NCBI RefSeq assembly: GCF_001274775.1
Contig: NZ_LGUE01000005.1
Location: 292,344 to 356,343, forward strand
From: Rossellomorea marisflavi
Lineage (GTDB): Bacteria; Bacillota; Bacilli; Bacillales; Bacillaceae_B
Reading direction: 5' to 3'
Length of the DNA stretch: 64,000 nt
Shown: positions 36,119 to 44,637 of the stretch, in pieces
Position numbering within the stretch: the first letter of the stretch is position 1
How the letters are laid out: each line of letters begins with the position of its first letter
The notes under the pieces: model-generated
What the model saw: the letters and a program-made list of their open reading frames with translations, nothing else
The model's database searches: none
Told to the model about the DNA's origin: nothing
Program-made: the position numbers and the translations under genes

Positions 36119-37087
36119 TTATGGAGAGCTCTTCTGAAGGGCGACGGGGCGGGGGGCATTCATCTTTTTCATATTCAATGTATGACCGATGATCCCGGCG
36201 ATGATCAACAGGATCCCGACGGCTGCAATGCCGGTCGGAAGCGGGCTCGACAGGAAGATGGCTTCACCGGCCATGACGAAAAGGACCTGGGTCGACTGCG
36301 TCGCTTCAACTGAGGCGAGCTTTCCTTGATGATGACGGACACGGTTCGTGGCGATGAAGAACAGTGTAGTGGCAATCACGCCTGAGCACACCGCTACTAC
36401 AAAGGATTGGGTCACCTGCCCACCACTCGGCACTCCCGCTTTCCATATGGCGATCGCGCTCAGGATCAGCCAGAAGGGGAGGCTTGCAATCGTCATGCCA
36501 AGGATCCGCTGGAACGTATCCAGCCGTCCGTTGCATAAGCTCATCATTTTACGGTTACCGAGCGGATAGGCAAAGGTCGCTACGAGAACCGGCAGGATGC
36601 CCATCAACATCTGGATGGGTGTCAGCTCGGCAGCTTGCTGCTGCTGGATGAAGATCACACCTGTAAGGATGAGAAGGGAAATGATCAGTGCTTTCTTTTG
36701 GATGCGGTGGCGCTGTTTGCTTCCGTCTGGCCCGGTGGTGAAAAAGAGAGGTGCGAGCAGGATCCCCGCTACGATCGTGAACTGCCATGTGCCCGCTACG
36801 AGCCAGCCCGGTCCATAGGTGGCGGCGTAGGTCAATGGGGCATAGAACAGGACGAAACCGAAAAAGCTCCAAAGCAGCCACGCACCAGGATTCGCTTTGA
36901 GTTCAAGAAATACTTGTTTCATATTCTTCCTTGCAAGTACAATGAGAAGGAAAAACGGAAGCATGAACAGGAAACGGAGGGACGCACTCCACATCCAGCT
37001 CCCCCCGGACAGCTCCATGGAGCGATTCAAAATGAATGTAACGGCAAAGAACATGGACGAGACAATGCCAAGAAGAAGTTCTTTCAT
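36119..37087 (-). CDS. DMT-superfamily multidrug efflux-type transporter
   Basis: A 322-residue protein with about 10 helices, of the 'multidrug resistance efflux transporter' group related to EamA and EmrE. MFFAVTFILNRSMELSGG opens the first helix pair, and GVIATTLFFIATNRVR lies in the second half. It is divergent from an XRE/cupin regulator, which probably controls it. The substrate is not inferable. Confidence 0.8.
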   Translation of the reverse strand: MKELLLGIVSSMFFAVTFILNRSMELSGGSWMWSASLRFLFMLPFFLLIVLARKNMKQVFLELKANPGAWLLWSFFGFVLFYAPLTYAATYGPGWLVAGTWQFTIVAGILLAPLFFTTGPDGSKQRHRIQKKALIISLLILTGVIFIQQQQAAELTPIQMLMGILPVLVATFAYPLGNRKMMSLCNGRLDTFQRILGMTIASLPFWLILSAIAIWKAGVPSGGQVTQSFVVAVCSGVIATTLFFIATNRVRHHQGKLASVEATQSTQVLFVMAGEAIFLSSPLPTGIAAVGILLIIAGIIGHTLNMKKMNAPRPVALQKSSP

Positions 37088-37110
37088 GAGTCAGTCACCC
37101 TTTGGTTAAG

Positions 37111-37124
37111 TATAGTAGACTATA
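37111..37124. promoter_or_regulatory. Palindrome in the divergent transporter/XRE promoter region
   Basis: TATAGT-AG-ACTATA (37111-37124), followed by TATAAT at 37132. A candidate operator for the XRE protein. Confidence 0.4.
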
Positions 37125-37203
37125 TGATAACTATAATATACCAATTACAAACCGACAACCAGTTGGTTGATGAAATTTTCCGACAATGGAAGGAGAAATG
37201 AGT

Positions 37204-37770
37204 ATGAACACATGGGAAAATCCTGAATCTCTTGCCAAACATATCGGTACCATCCTGAGGGACGTACGCGGGGAACAGAATTTAAGTTTGCAGGCACTTG
37301 CCGATTTGACAGGCGTCAGCAAGCTGACCCTTGGGAACATCGAGCGTGGGGAGGCCAATCCGTCACTGACGATCATCTGGAAGATCGCCAATGGCCTGTC
37401 GATCCCGATTTCCTCTTTACTGATGGAAAAGCAGCAGGTGAAGGTGTCGAGGAAGAATGAAGGAAACAAGGTATTGAGTGCTGATGGTTCCTTGACCCTT
37501 GAACCGATGTTTTCCACCTCTCATTATGGTTCGCTTGAAACCCACAGGGCTTTCCTTAAGCCACACAGTCATTATATGGCCGACGCCCATCAGACGGGAG
37601 TGAAGGAATATGTCACCGTCATGGAAGGAAGGGTGGAGGTGAGGGTGGGTGACCGGATATATTCCCTCGAACAATACGATTCCATCCAATTCCCTGCCGA
37701 TCAACCCCACGGCTATTCGAACCCGGAAGAATCCGAAGCCGTCCTGCATTTCGTCATGATCTATTCGTGA
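37204..37770 (+). CDS. XRE regulator with C-terminal cupin domain
   Basis: About 188 residues. Helix-turn-helix at residues 15-65 (LSLQALADLTGVSKLTLGNI), then a cupin from about 105 to the end (KEYVTVMEGRVEVRVGD, IQFPADQPHGYSNPEE). This family usually senses a small molecule through the cupin and represses a neighbouring transporter or catabolic gene. ATG 37204 is chosen for its 8-base distance from AGGAG. ATG 37198 is too close. Divergent from the DMT exporter. Confidence 0.85.
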   Translation: MNTWENPESLAKHIGTILRDVRGEQNLSLQALADLTGVSKLTLGNIERGEANPSLTIIWKIANGLSIPISSLLMEKQQVKVSRKNEGNKVLSADGSLTLEPMFSTSHYGSLETHRAFLKPHSHYMADAHQTGVKEYVTVMEGRVEVRVGDRIYSLEQYDSIQFPADQPHGYSNPEESEAVLHFVMIYS

Positions 37771-37951
37771 AATAGGGAAAAGAATCGTCATAAACTTGTA
37801 AAGAAAAACAGGATACAAATCCCAATGAGGTTGTTATATAATGGTATAGGTACAGGATCAAAGTCGTGTTTTGTCGATAAAAATCGAATTGTGACAGGGT
37901 TCAGGGTATAATTTAGGTTGATAAATTGTTACATAGAAGGAGGAACATAAG

Positions 37952-38329
37952 ATGGGATGGATAATCGCCATTTTGTTTGGTGCGGCTGTTGTGCTGCTCA
38001 TTTTATCGTTTGTAAAGACGAGCCAGTCGAAATCTCAGCTCGAACAACAGGTTGAGCACATGTCGATTTCGGTGATGAATGAGGTGCACGAATTGGAAAA
38101 GCAGATGCGCGCCATGCAGCTGGACGCGGAAATTACCGCACAGCAGGCAGGTGCAGTACCGGCAACATCCGATGAACGCCGCGTGCTCCGGGAAATGTTA
38201 GATCTTCATAAGCGTGGATACTCCATTGAAAGCATTGCATCAGAGCAACAGCTCCCGACCATAGAAGTCGAACGCATGCTTACACCATATATGACAAAAA
38301 AGGCTGAAAGGAGCATGGTTGCCCAATGA
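37952..38329 (+). CDS. Membrane-anchored coiled-coil protein with a C-terminal HTH-like motif (DUF6115-like)
   Basis: A 125-residue protein: one N-terminal helix (WIIAILFGAAVVLLILSFV), a coiled coil (residues 30-65), then a short helix-turn-helix-like segment (RGYSIESIASEQQLPTIEVE). The layout resembles SwrB-type and DUF6115 proteins of Bacillus, whose C-terminal motif probably binds protein rather than DNA. The stop overlaps the next start by 4 bases. GAAGGAGGAA precedes the ATG, and a tataat at about 37905 may be its -10. Confidence 0.65.
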   Translation: MGWIIAILFGAAVVLLILSFVKTSQSKSQLEQQVEHMSISVMNEVHELEKQMRAMQLDAEITAQQAGAVPATSDERRVLREMLDLHKRGYSIESIASEQQLPTIEVERMLTPYMTKKAERSMVAQ

Positions 38330-38793
38330 GACCCAATACATTGCGCAGTTTTGCCTCTGGCCTTCTTGTCGCCGCAACCGTGACCGGCGGGGTCTACTTT
38401 TTCACCGATCAGCCGGAAGCAAAAACGACGACAGCGAAACCCGAGACCAAGACCGTCAAGGAAAAGATGACGGATGACGAAATGATCCAGCATCTGACCT
38501 CAAAAGGATTCGCCATCCATAAAGGTGATGAAGAGAAGCAGGAAGCAGAAAAAGCTGACGATCAGCCTGCAAAAGAAAAGATCGTATATAAAACCGTCCT
38601 GACTGTTTCAGATGGGATGACCAGCATTGATGTAGGGAACGCCCTTGAAAAAGCCAATATTATCAAAGACGGACTCGATTTCTACAAGCGCGTCGAAAAG
38701 CGTAAACTCGAGAACGATCTTCGTCCAGGAACGTTCGAAGTCGAGAGCGGCATGACGACGGATGAGATCATTGATAAGGTGTTCAAGAAATAA
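38326..38793 (+). CDS. Small MltG/YceG-like membrane protein
   Basis: A 155-residue protein with one N-terminal signal or anchor helix, a lysine/glutamate-rich linker (residues 35-95) and a C-terminal domain with VSDGMTSIDVGNALEKANII and RPGTFEVESGMTTDEII. The latter resembles the LysM-like subdomain of the lytic transglycosylase MltG, without its catalytic domain. It would act outside the membrane in the wall, perhaps as a binding module. It is translationally coupled to the coiled-coil gene, which suggests a pair. Confidence 0.65.
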   Translation: MRPNTLRSFASGLLVAATVTGGVYFFTDQPEAKTTTAKPETKTVKEKMTDDEMIQHLTSKGFAIHKGDEEKQEAEKADDQPAKEKIVYKTVLTVSDGMTSIDVGNALEKANIIKDGLDFYKRVEKRKLENDLRPGTFEVESGMTTDEIIDKVFKK

Positions 38794-38938
38794 AAAGCAA
38801 CCATGATAGTAAGAAGGGCCAGGTCATTGCGATTTGATCCTTCTTTAATGAGGTAAGCCGTATCCACTATCTAAGAAAAAGCACAGACTTCATCTTGAAA
38901 AACGTGAAAACCATCAATGCAAACGTATAAAGTCCAGA

Positions 38939-38975
38939 GTGTCCAAAAGGTCCTTCCTTTTGGGCACTTTTTTGG
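38939..38975 (+). terminator. Terminator or attenuator hairpin
   Basis: gtgtccaaaagg / ccttttgggcac followed by six T, located 146 bases after the MltG-like gene and 40 before the hydrolase start. Confidence 0.65.
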
Positions 38976-39013
38976 TAAAATATAATAGAAAAAAATGCCA
39001 TTGGAGGTGCGAG

Positions 39014-39853
39014 ATGAGAGATTATTGGATAGACAATGCCATTCATATCACGGAATGGGGGCAACAAGATCGACCTGTGATTTTCTGCCTGCACGGCCTC
39101 GGCAGTACGGCTCTCAGTTTCATTGAAATTGCTGAGGAATTAAAAGATGAATTCAGGATCATCGCCGTTGATGCACCCGGTCATGGCCGGACTGCCCCTT
39201 TTGCAAATCCGGAAGACTATGAAATGCCAAGGATGGCTCAGTGGCTGGAGGGGGTCATCCAAGCACTGAAACTGGAAGACTTCTATTTTCTCTCCCACTC
39301 CTGGGGAAGTTTCGCCCATTTATTCTATCTGTTGAAGAACCGTGACAAGGTAAGGGGCTCCATCCTGATTGACGGAGGCTACCAGGCGAAGAGCCTTGGA
39401 AGTATTAGTGAAGCCGATGAAGCCGCGTATTACCGCAAGGATTTTGAAGATTCTTGGAGTACATGGGAAGAGTTCCTGAATGAAGCGGTATACAGCGGAA
39501 CCAGGAGGTCAGAAGCTCTGGACCGCGCAGGAGAAGATCTTGCTTTGATGAAGGATGGGCGATATTACTGGCACGCACGGGGGGAAACGGGTGCAGCATA
39601 CGTCATGGCCATGCACCGGCATGAAGTCCTTGAGCATTATGATCGATTGCCATGGGGGATCGTCCTTTTGCGTGCAACACTGCCGCCTCATCGTGAGGAA
39701 AACCGGATTCATATGGCTACGTTGTTTAAAGATGGTGCCAAGGCGATTGTGAAGGATATCCCTCAGGCATCCCATTTGATTCATTGGGACCGACCGGATG
39801 TCATCGTGAACGAAATCAGGGAAAGCTGGGGTAAGAAAGATGATGAGAACTGA
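39014..39853 (+). CDS. Alpha/beta hydrolase
   Basis: A 279-residue soluble hydrolase. The oxyanion motif is HGLGST, and the nucleophile elbow is SHSWGS (Ser in the S-x-S-x-G turn). The catalytic His is in ASHLIHWDRPD near the end. The substrate is not inferable (ester, lactone or similar). ATG 39014 has GGAGG 7 bases upstream. It overlaps the acetyltransferase gene that follows. Confidence 0.82.
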   Translation: MRDYWIDNAIHITEWGQQDRPVIFCLHGLGSTALSFIEIAEELKDEFRIIAVDAPGHGRTAPFANPEDYEMPRMAQWLEGVIQALKLEDFYFLSHSWGSFAHLFYLLKNRDKVRGSILIDGGYQAKSLGSISEADEAAYYRKDFEDSWSTWEEFLNEAVYSGTRRSEALDRAGEDLALMKDGRYYWHARGETGAAYVMAMHRHEVLEHYDRLPWGIVLLRATLPPHREENRIHMATLFKDGAKAIVKDIPQASHLIHWDRPDVIVNEIRESWGKKDDEN

Positions 39854-40331
39854 GAGATGTTCAATCGAGCGTATGACGGATAAGGATATCCCGTCCATCA
39901 GGAGGTTATATGCAGACGAAGAGGTCAGGCGATATCTTGGCGGAGTCAGGACCGATCTGGATTTTGAAGGGTTGATGGCAGTGATGGGACAGCAGCTCCA
40001 CTGGGCTGTTCGCGATTTGAAGGACGGTACATTTCTTGGAGGAGTATCCCTTTCGACCCATCACAATGGCCAGGATACGGAGGTGTCCTATCAGTTTTTA
40101 CCGGAGCACTGGGGGAAGGGATATGCCAAGGAAGCCGTGGCTGCAGTGTTGACTCATGGCTTTCAGAAGCTGGAGCTCCATCGCATCGTGGCTGAAACCC
40201 AAGTGTTGAATGACCGATCATGCAGGCTATTGGAAAATCTCGGGATGAGAGTGGAAGAAGAAGTGGAGCGATTCGGGGCGAGACAGGCGATTTATGCATT
40301 GACCAGGGAAGAATGGCTGTTGTCTTCTTGA
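39840..40331 (+). CDS. GNAT acetyltransferase
   Basis: A 163-residue GNAT of the RimJ/RimL-like type, with EVSYQFLPEHWGKGYAKEAV for acetyl-CoA and LELHRIVAETQVLNDRSCR for the family's helix region. It starts within the last 14 bases of the hydrolase gene, so expression is coupled. Acceptor unknown. Confidence 0.8.
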   Translation: MMRTERCSIERMTDKDIPSIRRLYADEEVRRYLGGVRTDLDFEGLMAVMGQQLHWAVRDLKDGTFLGGVSLSTHHNGQDTEVSYQFLPEHWGKGYAKEAVAAVLTHGFQKLELHRIVAETQVLNDRSCRLLENLGMRVEEEVERFGARQAIYALTREEWLLSS

Positions 40332-40355
40332 TTCTGAATTTTCGAAAATATGTGT

Positions 40356-40400
40356 TGACGGTGGAAATATTTGGGTGTATATTATTGATTGATCAATCAA
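40356..40400 (+). promoter_or_regulatory. Promoter and 18-bp palindromic operator of the TetR gene
   Basis: TTGACG (40356-40361), 17 bases, TATTAT (40379-40384). The perfect palindrome ATTGATTGATCAATCAAT (40383-40400) starts inside the -10. It is a typical TetR autoregulatory arrangement. Confidence 0.7.
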
Positions 40401-40422
40401 TCAATTTTAAGGGAGATACGCC

Positions 40423-41046
40423 ATGAAACCATCGATGGAGGAAAAGAAGAGGCTTAAACGCGACCGGATCTTTCGTGCTGCAAGCAAAATCTTCAGCGAA
40501 AAGGGCTATTTCGAGACGACTGTAGCGGATATCGCAAAGGAAGCAGGTGTAAGCTTCGGAACGGTCTTCACTTATTTCGAGACGAAGGAAATGCTCTATG
40601 AGACCGTGATTCTGGAACAGCTTGAGGAGATCAAACCGCATTTCCTCGACATCCAGGGGACGTTTACCGGTGACCCCATGGAAATCATTACGGCCATGGT
40701 CGACCGTCATGTCACGATCTTTTCTGAGAAAAGTGAATTCCTCCGCCTTGTCCAGCAGGTGTTGGCTAGGCTCGATCGCTATCCGGCCTTGTTCGAGGAG
40801 CTGGACAGCTTTGTGTCCGATTTTATTGAGTCGGTGAGTCCCGTACTGGAGGAAGGGCAGAAAATGGGGGTGTTCTATCCCGACCCGCATGACCTTCTGG
40901 CCCACTCCTATATGTCGACTTTGAATGGAATGCGCCTCACCTACATAGACGACCCAAGTAATCTCAGACTGTGGGAAGCGTTGAAGATACAAGCCATACG
41001 CCTCTTCGGTCCGTATCATCACCCCGACGGTGCGAGGAAATGGTGA
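40423..41046 (+). CDS. TetR-family repressor
   Basis: A 207-residue regulator. The N-terminal helix-turn-helix is YFETTVADIAKEAGVSFGTV, and a ligand domain with FIESVSPVLEEGQ follows. It probably represses itself and the MFS gene whose start overlaps its last codons, with a drug-like inducer. GGGAG precedes the ATG. Confidence 0.88.
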   Translation: MKPSMEEKKRLKRDRIFRAASKIFSEKGYFETTVADIAKEAGVSFGTVFTYFETKEMLYETVILEQLEEIKPHFLDIQGTFTGDPMEIITAMVDRHVTIFSEKSEFLRLVQQVLARLDRYPALFEELDSFVSDFIESVSPVLEEGQKMGVFYPDPHDLLAHSYMSTLNGMRLTYIDDPSNLRLWEALKIQAIRLFGPYHHPDGARKW

Positions 41047-42302
41047 AACTGAAGGAAATCCATCCAAACGTCAAATTCCGGCTGGTGATGCAGTTTTTCG
41101 GCGGACTTGTCTCCATGGCCGTCATGCCGTTCCTGGCAATCTATTTTGCCGGTAAGCTCGGGGCTACGATCACGGGTATCGTCCTGGTGGTCGTGATCCT
41201 GAGTGGCATTGCCGGCGGTTTCCTCGGCGGCTCCCTCTCCGATAAGCTTGGACGTAAGAAGATCATGGTGTACGGGGAGCTCGGGCTCCTGGTCTCCTAT
41301 GTTTTCATCACCCTGTGTAACTCACCGTGGTTCGATCTTCCCTATGTAACAGCCTTTCTCTTCATCTTCAATATGTTCTTTGGTGGTCTGTTCAGTCCCG
41401 CAGCACAAGCTATGATCATCGACGTTACAGACTCCGCTTCTCGGAAAACCGTCTTCACCATCAGCTATTGGCTTGCCAATCTTGCCAATGCCATCGGAGG
41501 TGTCGTCGGGGCATTTCTCTTCAAAGACTACCTGTTTCAACTCTTCATCGGTGTCACGTCCATCACGTTTATGTCTTTATTGGTCACCATCCTGTTCATC
41601 TCGGAAAGCTATTCACCTCAGGATTCCCATGAAGATGTACCTCCTGTATCCATCAGATACAGCAGCGTGCTGAAAGATAAGCTGTTCATGTATTTCATCG
41701 TCGGGGGCATTTTGATCCTTACGTTGGAACAGTCCCTCACAAACTACATCGGCATCCGTTTTGAGCGGGATATTCCGCAGCAGACAGGAAGCGTATTCGG
41801 TTTAAGCTTTGAACTCGACGGGACCCGGCTCCTTGGATTTCTACGGACGGAAAATACACTCCTGGTCGTGGCACTATCAGCCCTCGTTCTGCTCGTGTTC
41901 AGGAAGTGGAAGGACCGGACCACCCTGCTTACTGGCCTTATTGTTTTTACAATCTGTTTCAGTGCTTTTGCGGTCACCAACAATATCCTGTTCCTCTTCA
42001 TCCTCATGTTCTTCGGGACCGTGGGAGAGCTGATGTATGTACCGATCAAACAGGCGATGATCGGTGACTTGGCCCCCGAGAACGGGAGGAGTACCTACAT
42101 GGCCTTCTATAGCCTCACTGGTTACGGAGCCATGATCATTGCTTCCCTTCTCATCGTCGTCGGCGAGTGGCTGTCACCGGTCTACATGGGCGGCCTCTTG
42201 CTCCTGATCGGCCTTGGTGGATCACTGTGTTACGGTATCCTCACCGCCAGGATGTCGGGAGCTGCATCGAAAGAAGTCATACTGAAAACGGAGGAAATGT
42301 AA
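41040..42302 (+). CDS. MFS multidrug-type efflux transporter (paralogue of the 19.5 kb gene)
   Basis: A 420-residue, 12-helix transporter with GGSLSDKLGRKKIMV in the loop 2-3. It shares blocks with the 19464 gene such as AVMPFLAIYFA, NYIGIR and a FLxxENxLLVV stretch. It starts at ATG 41040 within the end of the TetR gene. GTG 41043 is an alternative. It is coupled to its repressor and followed by a Nudix gene after one base. Confidence 0.87.
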   Translation: MVKLKEIHPNVKFRLVMQFFGGLVSMAVMPFLAIYFAGKLGATITGIVLVVVILSGIAGGFLGGSLSDKLGRKKIMVYGELGLLVSYVFITLCNSPWFDLPYVTAFLFIFNMFFGGLFSPAAQAMIIDVTDSASRKTVFTISYWLANLANAIGGVVGAFLFKDYLFQLFIGVTSITFMSLLVTILFISESYSPQDSHEDVPPVSIRYSSVLKDKLFMYFIVGGILILTLEQSLTNYIGIRFERDIPQQTGSVFGLSFELDGTRLLGFLRTENTLLVVALSALVLLVFRKWKDRTTLLTGLIVFTICFSAFAVTNNILFLFILMFFGTVGELMYVPIKQAMIGDLAPENGRSTYMAFYSLTGYGAMIIASLLIVVGEWLSPVYMGGLLLLIGLGGSLCYGILTARMSGAASKEVILKTEEM

Positions 42303-42303
42303 A

Positions 42304-42717
42304 ATGACAAAAACATGGAATGGTTCGGCAGGTGTCTGCTTCAATGATAGAGGTGAAGTCCTTCTAATAAGAGGATTCAACTCCACCAAGTGGGCGATCC
42401 CGTCAGGCGGAATCGAAAAAGGGGAAACGCCTGAAGGCTGCTGCGTAAGGGAAATGATGGAGGAGACGGGATACCCCGTGAAAATCCTGAAAAAACTGAA
42501 GATCAAAACGACGGTCGTCAAAGGCTACGACGTCTGCATTCATTACTTCCTTGTAGAGGTGAACGGCAGCCCGAAGCCCCTGAACGACCCCGATCAGTTA
42601 GTGGAAGAAGCCGCCTGGTTTTCGTTTGATGAGCTCAGCATACTCGATCATCAGTACCCCGAGGATCTTCCATTCCTTACGAGTTTATATGATGAGATAG
42701 AGAAGTCATCCCTTTAA
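42304..42717 (+). CDS. Nudix hydrolase
   Basis: A 137-residue enzyme with a complete Nudix box, GGIEKGETPEGCCVREMMEE and then TGYP. It hydrolyses a nucleoside diphosphate linked to another group, in house-cleaning or (d)NTP sanitation. The substrate is not predictable. CGGAGGAA precedes ATG 42304. Last of the TetR-MFS-Nudix run. Confidence 0.88.
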   Translation: MTKTWNGSAGVCFNDRGEVLLIRGFNSTKWAIPSGGIEKGETPEGCCVREMMEETGYPVKILKKLKIKTTVVKGYDVCIHYFLVEVNGSPKPLNDPDQLVEEAAWFSFDELSILDHQYPEDLPFLTSLYDEIEKSSL

Positions 42718-42796
42718 AATGCATGAAGCTACTGAAACGGGAATTTGGACTTCCGCAGTTCGTGCTTAAAAGAGCTTCCTTATAGGTGCCATTATA

Positions 42797-43108
42797 GGTG
42801 CCAGGCACAAAAGGGGTGAAAGGTGCCAGGCACAAAAGGGGTGAAAGGTGCCAGGCACAAAAGGGGTGAAAGGTGCCAGGCACAAAAAGGGAGAAAGGTG
42901 CCAGGCACAAAAAGGGTGAAAGGTGCCAGGCACAAAAGAGGCGAAAGGTGCCAGGCACAAAAGGGGCGAAAGGTGCCAGGCACAAAAAGGGTGAAAGGTG
43001 CCAGGCACAAAAGAGGCGAAAGGTGCCAGGCACAAAAGAGGCGAAAGGTGCCAGGCACAAAAAGAGGAAAAGGTGCCAGGCACAAAAGAGGCGAAAGGTG
43101 CCAGGCAC
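42797..43108. repeat. Tandem array of 13 units, period 25 bp
   Basis: Each unit has an invariant 12-base core GGTGCCAGGCAC, whose GTGCC-A-GGCAC part is a hyphenated palindrome, and a 13-base purine-rich filler such as aaaaggggtgaaa. Core starts are at 42797 plus multiples of 25 up to 43097, without a single indel. Fillers differ at four or five positions. A partial unit (taggtgcc) precedes. The array ends 34 bases before the SMR gene. All reading frames through it stay open only because of the composition, and I call no gene in it. Confidence 0.9.
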
Positions 43109-43141
43109 AAACACCCCCCTATTCAAAAGGAGTGATCTATC

Positions 43142-43504
43142 ATGCACTGGATCTATCTCATCGCGGCCATATTGTTCGAGGTCGCGGGGACGTCGAGCAT
43201 GAAGGCGTCGGAGGGCTTTACGAAAGTGGGACCGAGCATTTTATTGATGGTTTTCTATATTGCGAGTTTGTCATTTTTGACGCTTGCTTTGAAGGGCTTG
43301 GACGTATCCCTTGCGTATGCCGTGTGGTCGGGGATGGGGATTGTGATCATCACTTTCATCGGGATATTTTACTTCGGTGAGACCATCACCTGGCTGAAGG
43401 CGGTGGCGATCATCTTGATCATAGCGGGAGTCGTGATCCTGAATGTGGCAGGTGGTCACAGTACGGCAGATGCTCCGCAGATTGGGGAGGAAACGAACAG
43501 TTGA
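43142..43504 (+). CDS. SMR-family efflux protein (YvaE-like)
   Basis: A 120-residue, four-helix small multidrug resistance protein that works as a dimer. The membrane glutamate is in ILFEVAGTSSMKAS, and the later ALKGLDVSLAYAVWSGMG-type segment (shortened) is characteristic. AAAAGGAGTG precedes ATG 43142. It is followed by a YvaD-like gene overlapping its stop, the same neighbourhood as yvaE and yvaD in B. subtilis. The substrate may be guanidinium or quaternary compounds. It has no guanidine riboswitch that I can see, only the tandem repeat array. Confidence 0.88.
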   Translation: MHWIYLIAAILFEVAGTSSMKASEGFTKVGPSILLMVFYIASLSFLTLALKGLDVSLAYAVWSGMGIVIITFIGIFYFGETITWLKAVAIILIIAGVVILNVAGGHSTADAPQIGEETNS

Positions 43505-43911
43505 GGGCCATGAAAGGTTTTTTCCTCATCACAGACATCGGGTTCATCATCTATTGGCTCGTGACATTCATGGGGTGGATTCCAAAGGAATGGGCGTTCA
43601 AGGATTATGATGATCCCCATATCGTGGCCTGGAACTGGTCGTTCCTCCCACTGGATCTTTTGATTTCCGCAACCGGATTAACCAGTCTCTATCTGCTGAA
43701 GAGAGGCTATCCATCTTGGAAGGGCATTGCCCTGATTTCCCATGTGCTCACCAGCTGTTCCGGTCTGCAGGCGGTTTCGTTCTGGGCATGGATGAAGGAC
43801 TTTGATGCGGCATGGTGGGGATTTAATCTGTATCTACTACTCTACCCCTTCCTGTTCATCCCCGGGACTCATAAAAACAAAGAAAGATATCCGAATAGTA
43901 TGATAATATAG
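43501..43911 (+). CDS. DUF5360 membrane protein (YvaD-like)
   Basis: A 136-residue protein with four helices, including FLITDIGFIIYWLVTFMGW and WSFLPLDLLISATGLTSLYL. It has the pattern of YvaD in B. subtilis, of unknown function. TTG 43501 overlaps the stop of the SMR gene (TTGA) and lies 8 bases after GGGGAGG. ATG 43510 is an alternative. The conserved pairing with an SMR protein hints at a joint role. Confidence 0.7.
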   Translation: MRAMKGFFLITDIGFIIYWLVTFMGWIPKEWAFKDYDDPHIVAWNWSFLPLDLLISATGLTSLYLLKRGYPSWKGIALISHVLTSCSGLQAVSFWAWMKDFDAAWWGFNLYLLLYPFLFIPGTHKNKERYPNSMII

Positions 43912-43948
43912 AAGGGATAAGGATGCCATACATAAAGGGGAAGATGAG

Positions 43949-44506
43949 TTGAAACAGACATTATTAATCATCGATTGTCAGCAAGATCTCATGGACGGTA
44001 GCGAAGTCGAGGTGCCGGTCTGGGAAAAGGAGCGGGTCATCTCCACAATCAATCAGGTGATTGCCAAAGCGCAAGAGGAACAGGTTGATATGGTCTTCAT
44101 CCGCGATGTGGATGTGGCGGAAGGAAAGGGTCCTGGATTTGAGATCCACAAGGAGATCTATGTACCCGAGAACGCTGTGATTTTTGATAAAGCAGCGACG
44201 AATTCTTTTCACGGTACCCCGCTTCTCGCCCATTTGAAGGATGCCGGCATCGGTCACCTTGTGGTGATGGGTTGCAAGACGGAGTACTGCATTGATACGG
44301 CGGTCCGGACAGCGACGGTCAACGGATTTGACGTGACACTTGTTGGAGATGGTCACACCACTTCTGACTCGAAAGCACTCCCTGCGGATAAGATCATTGC
44401 GCATCATAATGCGACGCTTCACGGCCATTATAACGTCGAGCATTTTGCCATGGTCAGGAGATCGGAAGAGGATCTGTTCATCCCGGCGCATGATCAGTAC
44501 AGATAA
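43949..44506 (+). CDS. Isochorismatase-like cysteine hydrolase
   Basis: A 185-residue protein of the isochorismatase superfamily. The catalytic triad fits Asp9 in LLIIDCQQDL, Lys in VIFDKAATNSF and Cys in VVMGCKTEYCID. Members hydrolyse amides such as nicotinamide or carbamates. The substrate here is unknown. It starts at TTG 43949, after GGGGAAGATGAG, with no in-frame ATG nearby. Monocistronic with its own terminator. Confidence 0.85.
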   Translation: MKQTLLIIDCQQDLMDGSEVEVPVWEKERVISTINQVIAKAQEEQVDMVFIRDVDVAEGKGPGFEIHKEIYVPENAVIFDKAATNSFHGTPLLAHLKDAGIGHLVVMGCKTEYCIDTAVRTATVNGFDVTLVGDGHTTSDSKALPADKIIAHHNATLHGHYNVEHFAMVRRSEEDLFIPAHDQYR

Positions 44507-44526
44507 TCCGGGCATACAGTAAATAA

Positions 44527-44562
44527 GTGACTCCTTCTAAATGGGAAGGGAGTCGCTTTTTT
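44527..44562 (+). terminator. Rho-independent terminator
   Basis: gtgactccttct / gggaagggagtcgc (one bulge, one G-U pair) with seven T. Confidence 0.7.
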
Positions 44563-44637
44563 TATGGAAACAGATGGGTATTTCTGTAATAATGAATAAG
44601 AATATATTTCCAAAAGAAGTGAAAGAGGGTAGAGAGC

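Noticed and set aside
42797..43108. CRISPR-like array
   Set aside because: Spacers are only 13 bases and nearly identical to each other, and no cas gene is near. It is a tandem repeat.
42677..43380. Long open frames through the 25-bp array on both strands, giving repetitive peptides
   Set aside because: A 25-base period shifts frame at each unit and contains no stop by composition, so all frames stay open. There is no credible start or family, and the frames run into real genes.
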